A DNA stretch of 64,000 nucleotides from the NCBI RefSeq assembly GCF_022163125.1, contig NZ_CP091881.1:620001-684000 (forward strand), given 5' to 3'. Of this stretch, positions 9,422-17,306 are shown one piece after another. Each line of letters starts with the position of its first letter. The stretch's first letter is position 1. The DNA is from Paenibacillus sp. HWE-109. GTDB taxonomy: Bacteria; Bacillota; Bacilli; Paenibacillales; NBRC-103111. Below the pieces are notes generated by a model. The model saw only the letters and a program-made list of their open reading frames with translations, ran no database searches and was not told where the DNA came from. The position numbers were made by a program, and so were the translations under genes.

Positions 9422-10104
9422 AAGAATTGAATCGTAATCTTCATTTATTTGGCATCAAATAATGGGGGGCGAGGACAATGACAGCCTTAATTCAAATTGA
9501 GCATGTGAGTAAATTTTACTATATGGGCGGGGAGACAATCCGCGCCCTAGATGACATTTCGCTAGACATTGTACAAGGCGAATTTGTCGCTATTATGGGA
9601 CCTTCGGGGTCTGGGAAGTCCACGCTGATGAATATCATCGGCTGTTTGGACGTTTCGGATGAAGGCCTGTATGTGCTGGATGGAAAGCAGATTCATTCGC
9701 TGAAGGACTCACAATTGGCAGAGATCCGGAATCGGAAGATCGGGTTTGTTTTTCAGAACTTTAATCTACTGCCAAGGTTGAGTGCTTATGAGAATGTGGA
9801 GTTGCCGCTGATATATCGCGGACTATCCAGAAAGCAGCGGGAGCCGCTGGTTCTCAAAGCGCTGGAAGCTGTTGATCTGCTGGATCGCAGGCGGCACTTT
9901 CCATCGGAACTGTCCGGTGGGCAGCAGCAACGTGTTGCGATCGCGCGGACTTTGGCTGGGGATCCCCCGATCATCTTGGCGGATGAGCCAACGGGATCAT
10001 TGGACTCTAAAACCGGCGTGGAGATCATGGATATTTTTAGGCGGCTGAATGAGCAGGGGCGGACGATTATTGTGATTACGCATGATCGGCAGTTGGTTCA
10101 TTAA
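8891..10104 (+). repeat. sigK'-ABC ATPase repeat, copy A
   Basis: A direct repeat of the unit at 62602-63949, beginning at TTTACG and the shared CTTCGTGTTCACAAC and running through truncated sigK and the ATPase gene. The noncoding spacer between the two genes is nearly the same in both copies (3 differences in 68 bases by eye). Copy A lacks the conserved 3' tail found after copies B and C and has an in-frame 45-base deletion at the end of the ATPase gene. It separates the fructan operon from the lyase/fucosidase island. Confidence 0.85.
9478..10104 (+). CDS. MacB/LolD-type ABC ATPase, C-terminally trimmed (repeat A)
   Basis: A 208-residue nucleotide-binding protein of the family that powers MacB/LolD-type exporters. 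Motifs: Walker A GPSGSGKS, Q-loop FVFQNFNLLPRL, signature LSGGQQQR, Walker B IILADEPTGSLDS, H-loop ITHDRQ. Compared with copy C (223 residues), 15 residues (VAEQ...FRDGR) are missing in frame just before the terminal LVH. All catalytic motifs survive, so it may still bind ATP. No permease or adaptor gene accompanies it. The sigK fragment ends 57 bases upstream. Confidence 0.85.
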   Translation: MTALIQIEHVSKFYYMGGETIRALDDISLDIVQGEFVAIMGPSGSGKSTLMNIIGCLDVSDEGLYVLDGKQIHSLKDSQLAEIRNRKIGFVFQNFNLLPRLSAYENVELPLIYRGLSRKQREPLVLKALEAVDLLDRRRHFPSELSGGQQQRVAIARTLAGDPPIILADEPTGSLDSKTGVEIMDIFRRLNEQGRTIIVITHDRQLVH

Positions 10105-10123
10105 ATATAATAAAGGTTAGTTG

Positions 10124-10148
10124 CCCTACGAGAAATCGTAGGGTTTTA
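10124..10148 (+). terminator. Terminator after ABC ATPase copy A
   Basis: Perfect 8-bp stem CCCTACGA/TCGTAGGG around a GAAA tetraloop, followed by TTTTAT. It begins 20 bases after the ATPase stop. Confidence 0.75.
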
Positions 10149-10305
10149 TGAAAAGTAAGGACAAGAAACTTCTCGTTGCTACTAGTATTTAAAAGAAAAG
10201 GTTGAAACTGAAGGAAAAGCGAGCTGTTATAGTGGCGGTATTGAAATCTTGTAATTTGCAGTTGGTGTTCACCAACGGATATGCTGCGCGGCTGAAAAAC
10301 GGGGC

Positions 10306-10385
10306 ACGAAGCGGACGATGTCGTGGATGCGGTGCAGCTCAAGATTGAGAAGAGCAAGATTTATCGCAATCTGGAGATTTATTAG
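10306..10385 (+). pseudogene. sigK: Short scrap of a second, more diverged sigK
   Basis: About 24 codons match SigK (EADDVVDAVQLKIEKSKIY, then RNLEI) and then run into a stop. Codon choice differs from copies A and C at many third positions, with only one amino-acid change (K to R), so it came from another sigK allele rather than from copy A. Nothing else of the gene is present. The stretch between it and the ATPase terminator (10149-10305) shows no gene. The stretch 10446-10597, before the kinase stop, is likewise empty. Confidence 0.7.
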
Positions 10386-10391
10386 AATTAG

Positions 10392-10445
10392 GAAAAAGCA
10401 TGATTGATTAATGAGGGTGCCCACATTAATCAATCATGCTTTTTC
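10392..10445. terminator. Long perfect inverted repeat, bidirectional terminator
   Basis: A 22-bp uninterrupted stem (starting GAAAAAGCATGATTGATTAATG) around a 10-base loop AGGGTGCCCA. The A-run on one side and the T-run on the other make it a terminator in both directions. It would stop the minus-strand kinase transcript from reading into the repeat A region. Confidence 0.8.
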
Positions 10446-10597
10446 GCGTGTTTCCCCGGTTTATTCCCTAGTAGTCGGTGAGGTCTTAATGGCCTAAAGC
10501 AGTCTGGCATTATAATTACCCCACCGTTGCTTGAGAACATTGCGTTCCGTCCCCGTTTCTCGGGTCGTGTTTCGATTGGATTCAGTGACCCAACTCT

Positions 10598-12397
10598 CTA
10601 CAAAGGAAGCTTAACGATGACAGTTGTGCCTTCCCCGGGTTTACTTATCAAACTCAAGCCGTAGGCTTCTCCGAACGTGAGCTTCAGCCGCTGGTTGACG
10701 TTCTTCAGTCCGATATGCTCGGCGTGCAACATGCTTTTTTGTTGCATGTTGGCATTGAGCGTGTCCAGTTTCTCCGCTTCAATTCCAATCCCGTTATCCC
10801 TAATGTGAAGCAGTATGTGGTCGTTTTCGATAAGCCCGGAGATTGTTATTACTCCTTGTTTCCGATTCGGATGAATGCCATGCTGAATGGCGTTCTCGAG
10901 CAGAGGTTGAAGCATAAGCTTGATGACCTGCACGGACATTAGCGCTTGAGGAATATCCCACACGATTCGAAATTTATTCTTATAACGAATATCCATCATG
11001 CGCAAATACAAGTTAGCATGCTCCACCTCCACTCGGAATGGAACCAGACGGTTATCCATATCGAGACTCAGTTGCATCAACTGTGAAAGTGTTCCAATCG
11101 TGTCGGATACTTCGTTAGGCTGTCCGTCGGTCAGCTCGATCGCCATCCAATTAATGGTCTCCAGGGAGTTTCCAATGAAATGAGGGTTAATTTGTGCCTG
11201 CAGGGCAGAAGCCTGAGCCTCGTTCAGCAATTGGGAGCGATGGGATAGTTCCTCTTCAATTCTGCGTTTGGTTTGGGCGCTATTGAGGAGGTTGCCTGAG
11301 ATGTAACGCACCTCGTTATCTCTGCCATCCGGCGACCTTGTCATCCCATCTCTCTCCAGTTGTTCCATCAAGTGAATGATATTTCGAATCGGCTGAAAAG
11401 TTTTTACGGAAATAAGAAAGGCCACGATAACGCCTAACGCGGCAAACAATAGCAGCAGTAAGACTGTGTAGTTCCAAATGTTACGAATATTTGATTCGTA
11501 CTCTTGGATGGGGAGAAGAGACAGACAGGCCCAATTGTTGAAGCTTAGCTTGGCTAAAGTCAAGATGTAGGATTCGCCATCGAGCTTCACTATGCCTGAA
11601 TAGGGTTCTTTTTGATTGAGCAGTTCATCCAGTTTTTGATCCAAAGCTTGCAGATAAGCAGGTTTTGATTTTCCGGGAAATAGAAGCTTCATATCTTGGT
11701 TGTAAATGAAATTTTTGTTTTCGTCGATGATAAAGAGTTGATGGTCCTTCTTGCCGTCAGCTGGCTGAATGAGCTTCCCAAGTTCCTCCAGGTCGATATT
11801 GATGATGACCGCACCGATTTTATCCTTGGCGTTCAGGTAACTGGGCTTAACAAAAGAAAGGACGAACGGGTAGACCTCGCGGACCTTGCGGGGCAGTGAC
11901 TTGGTATACACAGAATCGCTTTGCTCGTAGAAAGGATACCACGATTTGTCTGCAAAATTATCGTAAAAGTTGTTTTCCTTATTGGAAATGACGTACCCGT
12001 TTTTCTCCGAATAGACGTATATGGACGAGATGTATTCATAAATAAGGGTGAACATGCTGATTGTGCTGTTGATTTTAGTATACTCCCCTTGCACAAGATT
12101 AGCTGAGTTCGTATCGAGCATGAAAAGCTGAGTATCCATCTGCTGAGATATTTGTGTGGAGAGCATGCTGGTTTCTCGGAACAGGACATCCAAGATGTCC
12201 CTAACTCGGTAAAGCGAGCTTTTGTTGACTTGACTCACCTCTCCATTGATAATCTGGTGGGAGCTGCGATAAAGAAAGGAGCTCATACCTGCCAGCGGCA
12301 ATATGACGAGCACCAGAATAATCATGAAGTTACGGACGAATATACTTTGAAACCTGTAGTTTTGAATATAGTACCAAATGCCGCGTTTTCTATTCAT
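10598..12397 (-). CDS. Sensor histidine kinase (YesM-like)
   Basis: A 599-residue membrane kinase. One span lies near residues 20-45, then an extracellular sensor of about 250 residues, a second span near residue 300 (YTVLLLLLFAALGVIVAFLI) and a HAMP-like linker. The His-kinase box reads QAQINPHF with phospho-acceptor H406, and the HATPase domain has N- and G-boxes (PLLENAIQHG, DNGIG). The residues after the His are FIGNSLE, where the family usually has FLYNTLE. It overlaps the response regulator by 8 bases and is the second gene of a minus-strand pair divergent from the lyase/fucosidase transporter operon, which it probably controls. Confidence 0.9.
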   Translation of the reverse strand: MNRKRGIWYYIQNYRFQSIFVRNFMIILVLVILPLAGMSSFLYRSSHQIINGEVSQVNKSSLYRVRDILDVLFRETSMLSTQISQQMDTQLFMLDTNSANLVQGEYTKINSTISMFTLIYEYISSIYVYSEKNGYVISNKENNFYDNFADKSWYPFYEQSDSVYTKSLPRKVREVYPFVLSFVKPSYLNAKDKIGAVIINIDLEELGKLIQPADGKKDHQLFIIDENKNFIYNQDMKLLFPGKSKPAYLQALDQKLDELLNQKEPYSGIVKLDGESYILTLAKLSFNNWACLSLLPIQEYESNIRNIWNYTVLLLLLFAALGVIVAFLISVKTFQPIRNIIHLMEQLERDGMTRSPDGRDNEVRYISGNLLNSAQTKRRIEEELSHRSQLLNEAQASALQAQINPHFIGNSLETINWMAIELTDGQPNEVSDTIGTLSQLMQLSLDMDNRLVPFRVEVEHANLYLRMMDIRYKNKFRIVWDIPQALMSVQVIKLMLQPLLENAIQHGIHPNRKQGVITISGLIENDHILLHIRDNGIGIEAEKLDTLNANMQQKSMLHAEHIGLKNVNQRLKLTFGEAYGLSLISKPGEGTTVIVKLPL

Positions 12398-13490
12398 CTT
12401 CCAGATCGCTCCCTATTAGAATAAGTCGAACATACTCTTTGGGCGTATATCCGAACCCTTGCTTAAACTGCCTATTAAAATATTTGCTACTTTGATAGCC
12501 AACCATTTCGCTGATCTCGTAGATTTTATACTTGCGCAGTTTCAGCAGTTCTACAGCTTTATTCAAGCGTATGCGTGTTAGCGCTTCGACAAAGGTTTCA
12601 CCCGTCTGCTGTTTGTAGTAGCGGCTGAAGTAGGTAGAACTGACGTAGACGGAGCTTGCCACCTCCTCTAGTGAGAGATCCTTGGTATAGTTCGCTTCTA
12701 TGAAAGTCTGTGCTTGTTGCAATAGGGAAGACGGGTTATTCTGGTTGCGCTTGGATAAACAGGAAATCGTATCTTGCAGCACCTGTTCGCCCCAACGACG
12801 AATGTCGGCAGGACTCTGTTGCGGGGTAAGCAGACGGTAGTCGAACCGTCCTCCCGTAAGGCGGAATAGGTCGAATTCCTTGAAAGCGTTTGCAATTTCT
12901 GTAAAAAGATCGATGACAAGCAGATAGAGCAGATCGGGTCTTGATTGGAGGATGTCGTCGAGCAGTAAATTAAAATGATCAATGACAATAGACGAACTCC
13001 CTGCACGCATGCCCTCCAAGATGTAAGGGTGATGTCTCCGAATCTTCGCATGCTCTCTCTGTTCCAGAAAGTGACCTTGTCTAGCCGGGAAATCGTCAAA
13101 CATCCCTAGACGTTCTTGATCGAGAGCAGTTCGAATGTTCGTAAAAACTTGCCGCATTTCATCCACATTGGTCGGTTTAATGAGGTAGTGCTCAACTTTA
13201 TATTCTATCGCACGTTTAGCGTATTCAAACTGGGCATAGCCGCTGTTAATGACGACTTTAACGCGTGGTCGTTGCTCAAACACATATCGAGCTAATTCGA
13301 TTCCCGATAATTGAGCCATCCGGATATCGGTCAGTACGACATCTGTTTCATGGTGCTGTAAGTATTGCATCGCATCAGCTCCGTCTTCGAAATCGGCAAC
13401 ACAATCGAACCCGAGACCAGCCCAATTTATAAATTTCTTCAACCCGTTGCGAATCCGTTCCTCATCATCAACGATGATCAACTTATACAA
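12390..13490 (-). CDS. AraC-type response regulator
   Basis: A 366-residue regulator: receiver domain (D8-D9, phospho-acceptor D55 in LTDIRMAQLSG, K in YLIKPT) and two C-terminal AraC helix-turn-helix motifs (YTKDLSLEEVASSVYVSSTYFSRYYK and EISEMVGYQSSKYFNRQFKQGFGYTPKEY). The usual proline after DxxM is an alanine here. First gene of the minus-strand pair with the kinase. It is transcribed away from the permease operon starting at 13722, so the 13491-13721 gap should hold both promoters and its binding site. Confidence 0.92.
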   Translation of the reverse strand: MYKLIIVDDEERIRNGLKKFINWAGLGFDCVADFEDGADAMQYLQHHETDVVLTDIRMAQLSGIELARYVFEQRPRVKVVINSGYAQFEYAKRAIEYKVEHYLIKPTNVDEMRQVFTNIRTALDQERLGMFDDFPARQGHFLEQREHAKIRRHHPYILEGMRAGSSSIVIDHFNLLLDDILQSRPDLLYLLVIDLFTEIANAFKEFDLFRLTGGRFDYRLLTPQQSPADIRRWGEQVLQDTISCLSKRNQNNPSSLLQQAQTFIEANYTKDLSLEEVASSVYVSSTYFSRYYKQQTGETFVEALTRIRLNKAVELLKLRKYKIYEISEMVGYQSSKYFNRQFKQGFGYTPKEYVRLILIGSDLEDE

Positions 13491-13625
13491 GCGATCTCCC
13501 CCTTATCTCTTACAAATAATTCTAATTCTATCATGTCGTGTGGAGAGTAAGTGAAAAAAAATAAAGATGCAAAGAATATGCACCAAAGGCAAGATGTTGG
13601 AATGTAATCTTACGATGAGAGCGCG

Positions 13626-13631
13626 TACAAT
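13626..13631 (+). promoter_or_regulatory. Candidate -10 box of the lyase/fucosidase operon
   Basis: TACAAT in CGCGTACAATAGGG, 90 bases before the permease start, with no matching -35 box. The core GTACAATAG is the same as before the fructan operon (2098). Probably activator-dependent; weak evidence alone. Confidence 0.3.
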
Positions 13632-13721
13632 AGGGATTGCACAACACTCCTGATCAAAGTGTTTGACATCAATTCGGAAACGGTTTGGCAGAACCGCTCC
13701 TATGAGAAAAGGAGGAAACGC

Positions 13722-14672
13722 ATGAATGAAATCACATTGACGAAACGGCAGCGTACAAGAGTAGGACGGAGATTGTCGGCTTTCGCCAGACATGTCGAGC
13801 TGTTTCTTTTAACTCTACCCGCTATCCTGTATTTTATTGTATTTCACTATTTGCCGATCGGCGGTGTGATTGTTGCTTTTAAGGAATACCGTTATGATCT
13901 CGGCATTCTAGGAAGCAAGTGGGTGGGGGTTCGTAATTTTGAATTCTTTTTTACCTCACAGGATGCTTGGCGCATTACAAGGAATACAGTCGCTTTCAGC
14001 TCGACTTTTCTAGTTATCGGCATCATGGCTTCGGTTACCGTAGCCCTGCTGTTGTTTGAAGTAAGGAACCGGTATGCAATTAAAGTGTACCAGACGAGTA
14101 TGATTCTCCCCCGATTTCTGTCTTGGGTCATCGTAGGATACATCTCGTACACGTTGCTTAATCCGGAGCTCGGAATATTAAACCAACTTAGAGTGTTTAT
14201 CGGAATGGAACCGGTGCAATGGTTCGGGAACACGAAGTATTGGCCGTATATTCTCGTAGTTTCGAATTTATGGAAGCATGTCGGGCTTGATTGTATTATT
14301 TATTACGCTGCATTGCTAGGTATTGATCAAGAACAATATGAAGCGGCGCGAATCGACGGCGCGAATCGACTCAGGCAGATGTGGCATATTTCGATTCCCT
14401 CGCTTGCGCCGTTGATGTTTATTCTTGGCATTCTGGCGATTGGCGACTTGTTCCGAGGCGATTTTGGTCTCTTCTATCAAATCCCGCGCAATGTAGGGAC
14501 ATTATATCCCGTAACGGATGTAATCGATACTTATGTCTTCCGTGGACTTCGGTTAGGCGAGATTGGCATGACCGCCGCCGTCGGATTGTTTCAATCCGTT
14601 GTCGGACTTGTGTTGGTCGTAAGTGTAAATCTAATTGTAAAGAAAATAAGACCGGACAATTCATTGTTCTAA
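13722..14672 (+). CDS. Oligosaccharide ABC permease, LplB type
   Basis: A 316-residue permease starting at the ATG just after AAAAGGAGGAAACGC; an upstream in-frame start at 13659 has no ribosome site. Hydrophobic spans begin with LFLLTLPAILYFIVFHYLPI, followed by the GGVIVAFKEYRYDLGILGSKWVGVRNFEFFF segment typical of LplB proteins and the EAA loop EAARIDGAN near residue 207. It is first in an operon permease-permease-lipoprotein-lyase-fucosidase-esterase, so the likely cargo is lyase-generated oligosaccharides. Confidence 0.92.
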   Translation: MNEITLTKRQRTRVGRRLSAFARHVELFLLTLPAILYFIVFHYLPIGGVIVAFKEYRYDLGILGSKWVGVRNFEFFFTSQDAWRITRNTVAFSSTFLVIGIMASVTVALLLFEVRNRYAIKVYQTSMILPRFLSWVIVGYISYTLLNPELGILNQLRVFIGMEPVQWFGNTKYWPYILVVSNLWKHVGLDCIIYYAALLGIDQEQYEAARIDGANRLRQMWHISIPSLAPLMFILGILAIGDLFRGDFGLFYQIPRNVGTLYPVTDVIDTYVFRGLRLGEIGMTAAVGLFQSVVGLVLVVSVNLIVKKIRPDNSLF

Positions 14673-14685
14673 GGCAGGAGGGAGA

Positions 14686-15588
14686 GTGCCGGTGACGAAA
14701 CCTGTTAAGTTAACGTTCAGCACCATGTGCATACATTTGTTTTTTATTCTATTTTCGTTGGCATTCTTACTTCCGTTTCTCATGATCATCTCCGTGTCAC
14801 TCTCGAACGAGCAGGAGTTGATGCGGGAGGGGTATCGACTGTTGCCGATGCGAATCGATTTCACGGCTTATCGCTATGTATTCGAAAATCCGGCGCAAAT
14901 GATCGATTCCTACATCATCACGGCGTTTCAGGCACTATTCGGGACGTTGCTCGCCCTAATTGTTATGGCGCTCTGCGCCTACCCATTGTCTCTAGTGCAT
15001 TATAAACTGCGCAATACAACTACTTTTTTTATTTTTTTCACCATGTTATTTGGTGGCGGATTGATTCCATCGTACATTCTAAACACACAGTATTTGCATA
15101 TCGGCAATACGTTTTGGATTTATATTCTGCCTACGTTGGCCAATGCGTTCCACATTATCATCTTACGGACATTCTTCCAAGGGATTCCATACTCACTGGC
15201 GGAATCTGCAAAAATGGATGGAGCCCGCGAGCTGACGATTTTCTTCCGCATTATTCTGCCACTGTCCAAGCCGGTTCTGGCCACGATTGCGTTGTTCAAT
15301 ATTTTGGATCGTTGGAACAATTGGTACACTTCCTTGATCTACGTGAACAATTCGAAGCTCTACACCTTGCAATATTTGCTTCAGAAAATATTAATGGACG
15401 CAGAGTTTGTAAAGAGTTTAGCCCAAGATGCGCCACCCGGGATGTTTACTGGCAGCATGTTGGAAGTTCCGACGGAAAGCATGAAATTTGCAATGTGTAT
15501 TGTAGCAGCTGGACCGATGCTCGTGATCTTCCCTTTCTTCCAGAAATATTTTGCCAAGGGACTAACGATCGGAGCAGTTAAGGGGTAG
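14686..15588 (+). CDS. Oligosaccharide ABC permease, YtcP type
   Basis: A 300-residue permease with six predicted spans, the loop ESAKMDGAREL near residue 174 and the C-terminus FAKGLTIGAVKG. It pairs with the LplB-type protein upstream. Two GTG starts are possible, 14686 and 14692; the second is better spaced from AGGAGG at 14676 (10 rather than 4 bases), so the true protein may be two residues shorter. Confidence 0.9.
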   Translation: MPVTKPVKLTFSTMCIHLFFILFSLAFLLPFLMIISVSLSNEQELMREGYRLLPMRIDFTAYRYVFENPAQMIDSYIITAFQALFGTLLALIVMALCAYPLSLVHYKLRNTTTFFIFFTMLFGGGLIPSYILNTQYLHIGNTFWIYILPTLANAFHIIILRTFFQGIPYSLAESAKMDGARELTIFFRIILPLSKPVLATIALFNILDRWNNWYTSLIYVNNSKLYTLQYLLQKILMDAEFVKSLAQDAPPGMFTGSMLEVPTESMKFAMCIVAAGPMLVIFPFFQKYFAKGLTIGAVKG

Positions 15589-15615
15589 CGAATAAACTCA
15601 ATTGGAGGATGAAAA

Positions 15616-17226
15616 ATGGAAATGATCAGAAAAAGAAGAAGCAAGCTGTCTGCGATTTCGCTCTGTGCAGGTTTGATGCTTGTCCTCACAGTGGCGGGCT
15701 GCGAAACCTCCGGGAACAATGGAAAGAGTTCGACGAGCAATACGATAGTGCCGACCGCAAGTACACTGGCTGACAACAAGCCGGTAAAATTGAAATGGGT
15801 ATTTATGGGTCCGGGCAAGCAAGAGGATTCCGAACGGGTATGGGCGGAGTTTAACAAAAGGCTGCAGCCGTTGTTGCCCAATACGACAGTTGAATTTGTC
15901 GAGTTGAGCCGGACGGAATTCGTGGAAAAATGGAAATTACTAGCTGCATCAGGCGAGGAGATTGATTTGGCTTGGACCGGGTATTTAATTCCGTTCGTAC
16001 CGGAAGTGAAGAAGGGTGCCTTCTTGCCTCTTGACGATCTGATCGCCAAATATGCGCCTAAACTAGCAACTGGTGTGCCGGATTGGGTCATGAAACGTAC
16101 CGTCGTAGACGGCAAAACGTATGCAGTTCCAAATCAGCAGCTAGAAGCCGGCATGGGTCCAAGCCTCAAGGTGCCCAAGGATCTGGCAGACAAATATTTG
16201 GACGTGAAGAAGCTGCAAGCGGTCAATTTTGGAGCTAAGACGTCGGTGAAAGAGGCCTATGAACCTATTGAAGCCTATTTGAAAGCGCTTAAAGATAATA
16301 ATTTACTTGGCAAAGGGGCTTCCATCTCGACGATTATGCAGTTTATTCAAACGAAAGGGTACGAGACGTTCAGTTCCACGAATTATATTGCGGGCTACCG
16401 AATTGACGATAAGAGTTTCAAAGTTGTCAATATGTACGAAACGCCGGAATTTAAGGATTCGTTCGATGTAGCCGCTGACTGGTTCAAGAAAGGCTATATT
16501 CGGAAAGATATTCTGTCGATGCAAGACCCTCGCGTTGATGACGGCAAGCTGAACGGAAGTGTGGTCTGGGCACACAACCAAGTTGAAGAAGGCACCACGG
16601 TGACCCCAGGCAATGCGCAAGCAGGCACAGTGGAGTACTACAACATCCCGCTGTCCAACCAAACGTTTATCTCGTCAGGGGATGCCGCAACCGCTACGGT
16701 TATTCCACGCACAAGTAAAAACCCGGAGCGTGCGATGCAATTAATCGAGCTAATCAACACTAGCAAGGGGAAAGAGCTTTACGATCTGCTTGTGTGGGGC
16801 TTGGAGGGCGAGCACTATAAGAAAGTTTCCCCGACGCGCATGGAGACCATCGGCTACACTGGGCAAGGCACACCAACGGCCAAATACGGCTTGTGGAAAT
16901 GGGTGCTCGGCAATACGTTCCAAACGTACGAAACACAGGCGGACAAAGAAGGATATAACACTTTCGTGAAAAAACTTCACGAGACGGCGACCAAATCGGC
17001 GCTGATGTCGTTCAAGCCGGATACGACGGCGATCGCTACGGAGCTTGCTCAGGTAGCGGCCGTACGCACAGAATTCGAAAATGCGTTGAGGAGCGGCGCG
17101 CTTGCCGACTATGAGGATAAATATAAGCAGGCAATTGATAAAATGAAAAAATCCGGCTCCGATAAAATCGTTGCCGAAATGCAAAGGCAGGTTGATGAAT
17201 TCGTTAAGAAAAACAACATTAAGTAA
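15616..17226 (+). CDS. Oligosaccharide-binding lipoprotein of the importer
   Basis: A 536-residue extracellular solute-binding protein. Lipobox LTVAGC puts the lipidated cysteine at residue 29, after a basic n-region (RKRRSK) and hydrophobic core. The mature protein starts with a low-complexity Ser/Thr/Asn linker. It follows its two permeases by 27 bases. The gene order permease-permease-lipoprotein is normal for Lpl-type systems. The ligand cannot be read from sequence; a fragment of the glycan attacked by the next gene is likely. Confidence 0.9.
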   Translation: MEMIRKRRSKLSAISLCAGLMLVLTVAGCETSGNNGKSSTSNTIVPTASTLADNKPVKLKWVFMGPGKQEDSERVWAEFNKRLQPLLPNTTVEFVELSRTEFVEKWKLLAASGEEIDLAWTGYLIPFVPEVKKGAFLPLDDLIAKYAPKLATGVPDWVMKRTVVDGKTYAVPNQQLEAGMGPSLKVPKDLADKYLDVKKLQAVNFGAKTSVKEAYEPIEAYLKALKDNNLLGKGASISTIMQFIQTKGYETFSSTNYIAGYRIDDKSFKVVNMYETPEFKDSFDVAADWFKKGYIRKDILSMQDPRVDDGKLNGSVVWAHNQVEEGTTVTPGNAQAGTVEYYNIPLSNQTFISSGDAATATVIPRTSKNPERAMQLIELINTSKGKELYDLLVWGLEGEHYKKVSPTRMETIGYTGQGTPTAKYGLWKWVLGNTFQTYETQADKEGYNTFVKKLHETATKSALMSFKPDTTAIATELAQVAAVRTEFENALRSGALADYEDKYKQAIDKMKKSGSDKIVAEMQRQVDEFVKKNNIK

Positions 17227-17237
17227 GAGGAAAGTTG

Positions 17238-17263
17238 GCCGGAGCTGCTATGGCAGTTCCGGC
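17238..17263 (+). other. Intercistronic mRNA hairpin
   Basis: GCCGGAGCTGC pairs with GCAGTTCCGGC (11 bp with one G-U) around a TATG loop, in the gap between lipoprotein and lyase genes. No T-run follows, so it is more likely an RNA-stability or processing element than a terminator. It would favour the binding protein over the downstream giant enzyme. Confidence 0.6.
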
Positions 17264-17306
17264 GACTCACCATTTCGGTTGGTCTCACAACCTCAAAGGA
17301 GTGTTC

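Noticed and set aside
10076..10357. Minus-strand 93-residue frame across the intergenic region
   Set aside because: It overlaps the ATPase end and the sigK scrap in antisense, has no ribosome site, and its composition looks like a shadow frame.
13674..13693. Possible CcpA site at CGGAAACGGTTTGG
   Set aside because: Several mismatches to the cre pattern at conserved positions.
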